Under the pieces are notes generated by a model. It was not told the DNA's origin, did no database searches, and was given only the letters and a program-made list of their open reading frames with translations. The position numbers and the translations under genes were made by a program. A DNA stretch of 64,000 bases from Cecembia rubra (GTDB lineage: Bacteria > Bacteroidota > Bacteroidia > Cytophagales > Cyclobacteriaceae): the NCBI RefSeq assembly GCF_003014575.1, contig NZ_PYGF01000005.1, positions 186,001 to 250,000 on the forward strand. Reading direction: 5' to 3'. This document shows, piece by piece, positions 35,757 to 43,038 of this stretch; the first letter of the stretch is position 1, and the number at the start of each line of letters is the position of its first letter.

Positions 35757-36193
35757 ATTGACTTTGGACTCTTCCTGATAGAATTCAACTAAGGTAAAAC
35801 AGGGTCCGCCGAAAATTCACAGATGAAACAGATTCCAGGCTGCAAAGTGAAAATGTTTTATTAAACCTCCTGCTGATGCCAACCTAGGAGACTATGTGCC
35901 TGAGGCTAGGCTATTGGTTTAATAAATTCGAATCCCTGACCAAAAACCTGGACCTTCACTAAAATGATCCAATAAGATCATTTCATAACGTTCAGTCCTC
36001 CGCATGTCCAAGGCCTGCCCAAAGGAGATTCACTACTTCCCGCCCTGCATAGATGGTTTGGTTCCGTATAAATTGTTCAACGATTTGTGTTTACTCCATT
36101 AAATACATTTCTTGGAATTGGCCGCATTTCGTTACTTCTTCAAAGTCTTAGAATTCAGGTTGAGTGGACACATTAGGTTAAATAAACTTTTGG
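35757..36193. other. Intergenic region before lptC
   Basis: About 440 bases after the terminator. I see no convincing gene or tRNA. The stretch near 35985-36060 is GC-richer than its surroundings and might be a decayed gene, but no frame reads cleanly. Confidence 0.45.
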
Positions 36194-36201
36194 TATCTTT
36201 G
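36194..36201 (+). promoter_or_regulatory. -7 promoter element of lptC
   Basis: TATCTTTG matches TAnnTTTG only 5 bases before the lptC ATG at 36207, so the transcript would be nearly leaderless. Confidence 0.5.
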
Positions 36202-36206
36202 CAGGG

Positions 36207-36752
36207 ATGAAACAATTGCCGCGTTTGATTATTGGTTTTTTTTTAATCCTCCATTTAATTTCCTGTGGGACTGAAGTGGATAGCGGGATATTTGAGGTGT
36301 ATACCGGGCCGATCAGTACTGCATATGGGATTGACCTTTATCACAGTGATTCAGCCATTGTCAGGACACATTTGCAGGCAAAAAAGCAGATGGAATTTGA
36401 ATCCGGAGACCTGGAGTTTCCAGAAGGGATCGAAATTGTTTTTTTTGATAAAGAAGGAAATGTGACTACCACCATGCGGGCTGATAAGGGGTTTTATAAT
36501 CGTAATAATAATCTTTACAGGGGAGAAGGAGATGTGAGGGTCAAGAATTTGGAGAAAGACCAAAGTCTTGCTTCGGAGGAACTTTTCTGGGACCCTAATA
36601 CAAAAAAGATTTATACTGATAAATTTGTCACCATCCAAGACAAAGAAACAGTTATAAATGGTACAGGAATGGAAGCAGATGAAGGATTTAACGATTACAA
36701 AATATTCAAGCCGTTCAATAGTAGAATGATTATTCCTGGAGAAGGAAATTAA
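36207..36752 (+). CDS. lptC: LPS export protein LptC
   Basis: 181 residues, lipoprotein-like N-terminus (MKQLPRLIIGFFLILHLISC). The OstA/LptC fold is visible as alternating strands (EFPEGIEIVFFDKEGNVTTT, ADKGFYNRNNNLYRGEGDV, FWDPNTKKIYTDKFVTI). LptC passes LPS from the LptBFG transporter to the LptA bridge. It carries a lipobox in place of the transmembrane helix of the E. coli protein, as in other Bacteroidota. A small membrane protein and a CNNM/CBS protein follow closely. Confidence 0.88.
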   Translation: MKQLPRLIIGFFLILHLISCGTEVDSGIFEVYTGPISTAYGIDLYHSDSAIVRTHLQAKKQMEFESGDLEFPEGIEIVFFDKEGNVTTTMRADKGFYNRNNNLYRGEGDVRVKNLEKDQSLASEELFWDPNTKKIYTDKFVTIQDKETVINGTGMEADEGFNDYKIFKPFNSRMIIPGEGN

Positions 36753-36754
36753 GT

Positions 36755-36964
36755 ATGAAAGTCAGCAATATCGCTCTATTGTCTTTATCAGCAGCCTTTG
36801 TCATCATAGGGACACATCAGACCATCACTCAAGGGATTGTGGCCTCCTACCCCATTTTCATGTTGGCTGTAGTTTTGTTATTTTGGTACAAATACAGGCA
36901 AAATCAAAGGTCCGGCAAGGACGACGATCAGGATAATTCAGACCTAAAAGGAAAAAGGAAATAA
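36755..36964 (+). CDS. Small membrane protein (hypothetical)
   Basis: 69 residues with two membrane helices (about 5-22 and 28-45) and a Lys/Asp-rich cytoplasmic tail (RSGKDDDQDNSDLKGKRK). It starts 2 bases after the lptC stop and its stop overlaps the next gene's start by one base, so it is translated as part of that operon. No function is known to me. Confidence 0.7.
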   Translation: MKVSNIALLSLSAAFVIIGTHQTITQGIVASYPIFMLAVVLLFWYKYRQNQRSGKDDDQDNSDLKGKRK

Positions 36965-38250
36965 TGGAATCAGGCTATTTGTTGTATGTGGTTATCACTT
37001 TGTTATTTTCCGCTTTTTTTTCGGGTGTGGAAATAGCATTTGTATCTGCCAATAAATTGCACATTGAGCTTCAGAATAAACAGGGGCTGCTTTCAGGTAA
37101 AATTCTTTCCAATTTTCTTCAAAAGCCGGGTCAGTTTATCGGGACTACCCTGATTGGGAATACCATTGCCCTGGTTCTTTACGGTATTTTCATGGCCAAT
37201 TTGCTGGAGCCATGGATAACAGCTTGGTTGCCGGGCAATTTGGAAAATCAGGCCAGTATCATGGTTGTTCAGACCATACTTTCCACCATTCTTGTCTTGG
37301 TTACCGCAGAATTTTTACCCAAAAGCATTTTTTTACTTAATCCTAACCGTTTGCTTTCCGCACTTTCTATCCCCTTTCAGATCATTTATTATCTCATGTA
37401 TCCGATTGTGTGGTTGGTGGTTGGGCTGTCCCGGTTCTTCATAACAAAAGTACTTGGACTGGAATATAGTGAAGACAAACCAGTATTTAAAGTCACTGAT
37501 CTGAACAGCTTTATCCAAAATAATTTACAACATAGCAGCCTGGATGTAAAAGTTGAGATTGATACCAAGATTTTTGACAATGCAGTAGAATTCAAAACTA
37601 TCAAAATAAGGGAGTGTATGGTGCCCAGAACCGATATTGTTTCTGTGGACGTGGAGGATACCATTGAGGACCTTAAGCAGGTATTTGCTGAAAGCGGGCA
37701 TTCCAAAATTATTGTATATGAAGATTCCATAGATGATGTCATTGGATACTGCCATCAGCTGGAGCTTTTTAAAAAACCAAAAAAAATCAGGGACATATTG
37801 ACCCCGATCATTATTGTTCCTGAATCTGCCCTTGCCAATGAACTATTGATCCAATTTATCAAAGAAAGGAAAAGTCTGGCATTGGTAGTGGATGAATTTG
37901 GTGGCACCAGTGGAATTGTGAGTATGGAAGATATCATTGAGGAGATATTTGGAGAGATACAGGATGAATATGATACAGATGACCTTACTGAGCAAAAGAT
38001 TTCGGAAAATGAATATTTGATCAGTGCTCGTCATGAAATTGATTACCTTAATGAAAAATATGGTTGGGAGCTTCCTTATGGAGAATTTGAAACATTGGCA
38101 GGTTTTATACTCTCTTTGATAGAAGATATACCCCAAAAAGGACAGAGTATCACCTTCGGTAATTTGACTTTTACTATAGTGGCAAAGCAGGATCATCGCA
38201 TTGAAACACTAAAAGTAAAGCATAATCCGTCACTTAATTCGAATAAGTGA
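36964..38250 (+). CDS. CNNM/CBS/CorC-type transporter (hemolysin family)
   Basis: 428 residues. The DUF21/CNNM membrane domain with four helices covers about 1-185, a CBS pair covers 215-335 (MVPRTDIVSVDVEDTIEDLK, KSLALVVDEFGGTSGIVSME), and a CorC_HlyC FAD-like domain ends it (340-425). The family includes Mg/Co efflux proteins, and GldE of the gliding machinery has the same architecture, so the exact role is open. It starts on the stop of the preceding small membrane protein gene. Confidence 0.85.
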   Translation: MESGYLLYVVITLLFSAFFSGVEIAFVSANKLHIELQNKQGLLSGKILSNFLQKPGQFIGTTLIGNTIALVLYGIFMANLLEPWITAWLPGNLENQASIMVVQTILSTILVLVTAEFLPKSIFLLNPNRLLSALSIPFQIIYYLMYPIVWLVVGLSRFFITKVLGLEYSEDKPVFKVTDLNSFIQNNLQHSSLDVKVEIDTKIFDNAVEFKTIKIRECMVPRTDIVSVDVEDTIEDLKQVFAESGHSKIIVYEDSIDDVIGYCHQLELFKKPKKIRDILTPIIIVPESALANELLIQFIKERKSLALVVDEFGGTSGIVSMEDIIEEIFGEIQDEYDTDDLTEQKISENEYLISARHEIDYLNEKYGWELPYGEFETLAGFILSLIEDIPQKGQSITFGNLTFTIVAKQDHRIETLKVKHNPSLNSNK

Positions 38251-38324
38251 TTTATTGACAGTCATATTATTTTGAATTTAGACCTAGATGTAATTATTTT
38301 GCGGCACTTCAAAAATCCAGTAGA

Positions 38325-40436
38325 ATGGCATTAATTAAAAAAATTAGACAGAAAACAGGTCTTGCAATCGGCGTTATCGCAGTAGGTTTGATATTGTTTA
38401 TTGTTGGGGGAGATATTTTAAGCCCCAATTCCACCCTTTTAGGTGGCAGTTCAAACAAGGTTGGTGAGATTGCAGGTGAAAGTATTTCCTATGAGGAATA
38501 CATTCGGAAAATCGAAGAGATCAAATTTTCTTTCCAGCAGAACACAGGAAGAACTCCTTCCGAAAATGAAATGTACTCCATCAGAGAGCAGGCATGGCAG
38601 GCCCTGATTGTAGACAAAGTTTTTGCTTCTCAATATGAGGCCTTGGGACTTACCATTTCAGATGCTGAATTGGTTGACATGGTTCAAGGTAAAAACATTA
38701 TCGCTGAACTCAGACAGCAATTGACCAATCCAATGACCGGGGAGTTTGACAGGGATCAGCTGGTGACTTTCCTTCAATCTTTGGAAAATGCAGGTCCAGA
38801 GCAAAGGGCATTCTGGGCACAGCAGGAAAAATTATTTGCTGATGCGAGGTTGAGAGTGAAATATGACAACTTGCTCTCTACGTCTGAATTTGCTACTTCT
38901 GCAGAGGGAAGAATGGAGCATAAAATGCAGAATTCACTTGTTGATGTAGATTATGTATTTATTCCATTCTATGCCATCTCGGACAATGATGTGCAGGTAT
39001 CTGACAGCGAGTTGCGAGATTATATCAACAAAAACAAGGAAAAATTCAAGGTTTCCAATGCTGTTGACATAGATTATGTGGCTTTCAATCTTATGCCTAG
39101 CGGTGAGGATTCTGCTGCTGTAATCTCTGAAATAAGACAATTGACAGAGGAATTGAGGAATGCCAGCAATGACTCTGTATTCGTATTGAGAAATTCTGAG
39201 GCAGCAAGACCTTTTGCCACTATACTTCCTGGAGATGCCCTACCCAATTCACTTACTACAAACGTTGACGACATTCAGGTAGGTGAGACTTATGGGCCTT
39301 TCCTTACAAGCAGGTCAACATACGTATCCTATAAAATTACAGATAAATTCAATGGTACCCCTAGGATGAGGGCAAGCCATATCCTATTTGGCACACAAGG
39401 ATTGAGTGAAGATGGAAAAGCAGAAGTAAGAACAAATGCCCAGAATGTTTTAAAAGAAATACAGGATGGATTAAGTTTTGCGGTTGCTGCGGCACAATAT
39501 GGTCAGGACGCTACTGCACAGAGAGGCGGAGATCTAGGCTGGTTTGCCAAAGAGGATTTTGTTGAAGAATTTGCCGAGGCATCATTTGCTGTAAAATCTG
39601 CTGGTTTGATCAATAGATTGGTTGAAACCGAATATGGTTACCACATCATTGAAGTGACTGAAATGCCCAAGTCTGAGACATTCAAAATTGCAACTTTGGA
39701 ACTGGAACTGATTCCTAGTGATGCTACCAGAAATGATGTATTCAGAAGAGCTGATTTCTTTGCAGCAAATGCATCTAATGCCAAGCAATTCGCGGAAAAT
39801 GCAGAAAAAGAAGGCTTCAGAATCATTCAGGCCAACAGTGTTGGAGCATTTGACAGAAACCTTAATAACCTTCAAGGAGCTAGGGAAGTCATCAGATGGG
39901 CATTTAATGATGCCTCTGTAGGAAAGGTCTCTCAAGTTTTTGAATTGGATAATAGCTATATCGTAGCCACTTTGAGAAGCAGATATGAAGAAGGAACTGC
40001 TTCTTTGGATCAGGTTAGGGCCCAGGTCCTAAGCCAGGTGAGAAATGACAAAAAGGCAGAGATGATCAAGAAGCAATTGGAAGGTAAGGCTACATTAGAG
40101 GATATGCAGTCTGCATATCCTAATGAAGCATCTTTAGATAACATTCCTGACCTGAGATTGAGTGCTTCAGTGTTGCCGGGTGTAGGATTTGCTCCAAAAG
40201 CTATCGGTGCTGCATTTGGACTTAAGGAATCAGGCAAAATCAGCAAGCCTATCCATGAAGATGTCGGTATCATCGTGCTGAAACTCAATTCCATTACACC
40301 TGCTGCTGAAGTAGCGGATTATAGCGGTTATCAGAGACAATTGACCTTGAACGCTTCACAGAGAACAGCCTACATGATCATGATGGCTCTTGAAGATTTG
40401 GCCGATGTAAAAGATTATAGATATAAGTTCTTCTAA
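38325..40436 (+). CDS. PpiD-like periplasmic peptidyl-prolyl isomerase
   Basis: 703 residues. One N-terminal membrane helix (about 13-30) anchors it. SurA_N-like helical regions follow (EQAWQALIVDKVFASQYEAL near 90). A parvulin domain lies at about 345-450 (RASHILFGTQGLSE, GGDLGWFAKEDFV, EYGYHIIEVTE). The C-terminal 250 residues are helical. It should assist folding of proteins leaving the Sec channel. The gene has its own downstream terminator. Confidence 0.88.
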   Translation: MALIKKIRQKTGLAIGVIAVGLILFIVGGDILSPNSTLLGGSSNKVGEIAGESISYEEYIRKIEEIKFSFQQNTGRTPSENEMYSIREQAWQALIVDKVFASQYEALGLTISDAELVDMVQGKNIIAELRQQLTNPMTGEFDRDQLVTFLQSLENAGPEQRAFWAQQEKLFADARLRVKYDNLLSTSEFATSAEGRMEHKMQNSLVDVDYVFIPFYAISDNDVQVSDSELRDYINKNKEKFKVSNAVDIDYVAFNLMPSGEDSAAVISEIRQLTEELRNASNDSVFVLRNSEAARPFATILPGDALPNSLTTNVDDIQVGETYGPFLTSRSTYVSYKITDKFNGTPRMRASHILFGTQGLSEDGKAEVRTNAQNVLKEIQDGLSFAVAAAQYGQDATAQRGGDLGWFAKEDFVEEFAEASFAVKSAGLINRLVETEYGYHIIEVTEMPKSETFKIATLELELIPSDATRNDVFRRADFFAANASNAKQFAENAEKEGFRIIQANSVGAFDRNLNNLQGAREVIRWAFNDASVGKVSQVFELDNSYIVATLRSRYEEGTASLDQVRAQVLSQVRNDKKAEMIKKQLEGKATLEDMQSAYPNEASLDNIPDLRLSASVLPGVGFAPKAIGAAFGLKESGKISKPIHEDVGIIVLKLNSITPAAEVADYSGYQRQLTLNASQRTAYMIMMALEDLADVKDYRYKFF

Positions 40437-40458
40437 ACAATTATGACTCAAAGACAGA

Positions 40459-40487
40459 AACCCATGGAGCCTATCCATGGGTTTTTT
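40459..40487 (+). terminator. Rho-independent terminator of the PpiD-like gene
   Basis: AACCCATGG / CCATGGGTT stem (9 bp) with a seven-base loop and a T-run, 22 bases after the stop. Confidence 0.88.
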
Positions 40488-40539
40488 GTTTTGGGATTTA
40501 TTTTGGGAGGAAAGCTGTTAACATATAAATTCGCAGAAT

Positions 40540-40806
40540 ATGAAATTTACATTTGATAGAGAGGCCTTTAAAGAGAAGCTGGAAGCACAGACTTCATTTC
40601 CGACCTTATACATGTTCAAATTCATCGTTTTGAGCGGGAGGGAAGATCAGGTAGCGGCTCTTTTGCCTAACAATAAAATGACCTTGAAAGAGTCTTCCAA
40701 TGGAAAATACGTCTCTGCTACAATCAAAGCCATGATGCCAAGCAGTGAGGCAATTCTGGAGGTTTATGACCGAGCAGCAAAAATCGAAGGAGTTATATCA
40801 CTTTAA
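40540..40806 (+). CDS. DUF493 (YbeD-like) family protein
   Basis: 88 residues. ACT-like DUF493 fold: [20 protein letters not shown] and [20 protein letters not shown] are recognisable. In E. coli the homolog is YbeD, of uncertain role. The pterin dehydratase gene follows within about 11 bases and rsmI after that, so the three are probably co-transcribed. Confidence 0.8.
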   Translation: MKFTFDREAFKEKLEAQTSFPTLYMFKFIVLSGREDQVAALLPNNKMTLKESSNGKYVSATIKAMMPSSEAILEVYDRAAKIEGVISL

Positions 40807-40817
40807 AAAATGTGTTT

Positions 40818-41045
40818 ATGTGGATAGAAGAGAATAACCGTCTGAAGAAAACTTTTACATTTAAGGATTTTCAGGAAGCATTTGCCTTTATGACCAGGGT
40901 AGCTTTCCTAGCCGAAGCCCATAACCATCATCCAAATTGGAGCAATGTTTACAATTCGGTGACCATTGAACTTACTACCCATGATGCAGGAAATGTCATA
41001 ACGGAGAAGGATAGAAAACTGGCTGAGGCCATAGATAAATTATAG
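40818..41045 (+). CDS. 4a-hydroxytetrahydrobiopterin dehydratase
   Basis: 75 residues from the ATG chosen ([18 protein letters not shown]); a GTG two codons upstream is also possible. The pterin-4a-carbinolamine dehydratase signature with catalytic histidines is present ([32 protein letters not shown]). It dehydrates hydroxy-pterin formed by aromatic amino acid hydroxylases. It lies between DUF493 and rsmI; the rsmI ATG is 1 base past its stop. Confidence 0.88.
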   Translation: MWIEENNRLKKTFTFKDFQEAFAFMTRVAFLAEAHNHHPNWSNVYNSVTIELTTHDAGNVITEKDRKLAEAIDKL

Positions 41046-41046
41046 G

Positions 41047-41820
41047 ATGTCGGAATTGGAAGGCAAATCTGTACAGCTTTACCTTGTTCCTACTCCGATA
41101 GGAAATTTAAAGGACATTACTTTAAGGGCCATTGAGGTATTGAACTCAGTGGATGTGATATTAGCAGAAGATACCAGGACTTCTGGTAAATTGCTCAAGC
41201 ATTTGGAAATCAATCGTCCTCTCCAAAGTTATCATATATTCAATGAGCACAAAGCTGTAGAAAAACTGGTTGAAAGGATGAAGAAGGGGGAAGTGCTGGC
41301 ACTTATAAGTGACGCTGGGACTCCTGGAATTTCTGATCCAGGTTTTTTATTGGTAAGAGCAGCCAAAGAGGCAGGTTTGGAGGTAAATTGCCTCCCAGGG
41401 CCTACTGCCTTCGTACCTGCCCTGGTCAATTCTGCATTACCGAATGACCGGTTTACTTTCGAGGGGTTTTTACCCCATAAAAAGGGTAGACAGACAAGGA
41501 TACAATCATTGGTTGAAGAAACCCGTACTATGGTCTTTTATGAATCTCCCCATCGTCTGATGAAAACATTGGAGCAGTTGGCGGAAGCGTTTGGCCCAGA
41601 TCGCTTGGCTTCTGTGTCCAGGGAACTTACCAAAGTCTTTGAAGAAAATGTCAGAGGATCTTTGTCAGAACTCATTGAATATTACCAGGAACATCCCATA
41701 AAGGGTGAAATTGTTTTGGTGGTGGAGGGTAGGGCTGAGGATAGAAGGGAGAAAAGAGAGGCGAAAATTGAGAAGCGAGAAGCGAGAGAAGAGAAGCGAG
41801 AGTCTAGACGTAAGAGGTAA
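41047..41820 (+). CDS. rsmI: 16S rRNA (cytidine-1402 2'-O)-methyltransferase RsmI
   Basis: 257 residues. Tetrapyrrole-methylase fold: YLVPTPIGNLKDITLRAIE near residue 12, AEDTRTSGKLLKHLE near 40, ISDAGTPGISDPGFLLVR near 85 and FYESPHRLMKTL near 160. It methylates the ribose of C1402 in 16S rRNA. The last 30 residues are a Lys/Arg/Glu run (EDRREKREAKIEKREAREEK), encoded by an imperfect GAGAAGCGA repeat. This tail is outside the family fold and looks like intergenic repeat read into the gene. Confidence 0.92.
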   Translation: MSELEGKSVQLYLVPTPIGNLKDITLRAIEVLNSVDVILAEDTRTSGKLLKHLEINRPLQSYHIFNEHKAVEKLVERMKKGEVLALISDAGTPGISDPGFLLVRAAKEAGLEVNCLPGPTAFVPALVNSALPNDRFTFEGFLPHKKGRQTRIQSLVEETRTMVFYESPHRLMKTLEQLAEAFGPDRLASVSRELTKVFEENVRGSLSELIEYYQEHPIKGEIVLVVEGRAEDRREKREAKIEKREAREEKRESRRKR

Positions 41821-41988
41821 AAAGTTTTGAAGTTCGGAAGTTAATTGTTTGAAGTCGGATGTCGGAAGTGGGAGGTTGAAGTTTTTGAACCATTAAGGAG
41901 TTTAGGAATTAAGGAATTCATTAAGGTAATTACCTAGAATGGGGACATTGAAAATCCTGATAGGGGTATAATCCCTTTAGGATAATAG

Positions 41989-42007
41989 CCCCGGGTACAA
42001 CCCGGGG
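41989..42007. repeat. Palindrome CCCCGGG-TACAA-CCCGGGG
   Basis: Seven-base GC arms and a five-base loop, followed by TTTATTT. It may double as a terminator for rsmI. Confidence 0.6.
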
Positions 42008-42069
42008 TTTATTTAAGCGATAGGCAAATACGGTTGGTAATCAAGGCCTGAAGGGCCGGCCTGTAATAG

Positions 42070-42088
42070 CCTAGGGCAAGGCCCTAGG
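42070..42088. repeat. Palindrome CCTAGGGC-AAG-GCCCTAGG
   Basis: Eight-base arms and a three-base loop, next to a GGCC-rich repeat (AAGGCCTGAAGGGCCGGCC). The pairing resembles a dispersed repeat of Bacteroidota intergenic DNA. Confidence 0.6.
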
Positions 42089-42161
42089 ACTAAAGGCAGA
42101 ATAAAAAAACCGAGTAGGATTTTCCGTCATTAAGGAGATATAAAAAAAATCAATAAAAGAT

Positions 42162-42959
42162 ATGGTAGATTTATTACATATTTTAGAACGTACCAAGGAA
42201 ATAGCCAAAGAAGCAGGTGCATTTATTAGAGAAGAGCGTAAAAATTTTGACCTCGAGAAAGTAGAACAAAAAGGCTTGAATGATCTGGTTTCCTATGTGG
42301 ACAAGGAAGCAGAAAAGATCATTGTGAGCAGATTGGAGGTTATTTTAACTGAGGCAGATTTTATTACCGAAGAGGGCACTGCAGCCCGCGATGGAAAAGC
42401 CTATACCTGGATCATCGATCCATTGGACGGTACGACCAATTTTATCCATGGATTGCCTGTTTATGCGGTAAGTATCGGTTTGAGGTATAAAGATGAAATT
42501 GTCCTTGGGGTTGTTTATGAAATCAACCAAGATGAGTGTTTTTATGCAGTCAAGAGCCATGGTGCCTACCTCAATGGAAAGCGTATCCAGGTAAGTAAAG
42601 CCAGAAGACTTGCGGAAAGTCTTATTGCTACAGGTTTTCCTTACAGCGGATTTTCTAAAATTGATGATTACCTGAAAATATTGAGGTCTTTGATGGAAAA
42701 ATCCCATGGGGTTAGAAGAGTGGGCAGTGCGGCAATGGATCTGTGTTATGTTGCCTGCGGAAGGGCAGAGGGCTTTTTTGAGTATAATCTCAAGCCATAT
42801 GATGTGGCGGCAGGAGCCATCATTGTTATGGAGGCAGGTGGAAAAATATCAGACTTCAGGCAAGGTTCGGATTATCTCTTTGGAGGGGATATATTGGCTT
42901 CCAACTATCATATCCATGAAGAATTGGATGCTGAAATTCAGAAAGTTTGGAGGAAGTAA
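42162..42959 (+). CDS. suhB: Inositol monophosphatase family protein
   Basis: 265 residues. Metal-binding motifs of the Li-sensitive phosphatases are present: TEEGTA near 69 (region EADFITEEG), DPLDGTTNFIHGLPVYAVSI near 86-105, and KPYDVAAGAIIVMEAGG near 210. It dephosphorylates inositol monophosphate or a related sugar phosphate; SuhB-like use is assumed. It stands alone, and the AsmA-like gene starts 79 bases downstream. Confidence 0.85.
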   Translation: MVDLLHILERTKEIAKEAGAFIREERKNFDLEKVEQKGLNDLVSYVDKEAEKIIVSRLEVILTEADFITEEGTAARDGKAYTWIIDPLDGTTNFIHGLPVYAVSIGLRYKDEIVLGVVYEINQDECFYAVKSHGAYLNGKRIQVSKARRLAESLIATGFPYSGFSKIDDYLKILRSLMEKSHGVRRVGSAAMDLCYVACGRAEGFFEYNLKPYDVAAGAIIVMEAGGKISDFRQGSDYLFGGDILASNYHIHEELDAEIQKVWRK

Positions 42960-43038
42960 TACTTGTATTGGCAAGGGGATTGCAGCATCTTTTTGAGTAA
43001 ATTTTCGTTTAATACTTTGTACCACTAACCATATTGTC

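Larger units (their letters stand above)
41821..42161. repeat. Intergenic region of dispersed palindromic repeats
   Basis: 341 bases without a gene. It starts with GAAGTTCGGAAG-type low-complexity text, then palindromes at 41989-42007 (CCCCGGG/CCCGGGG), around 42043-42062 (AGGCC/GGCCT), and 42070-42088 (CCTAGGGC/GCCCTAGG). Confidence 0.7.
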
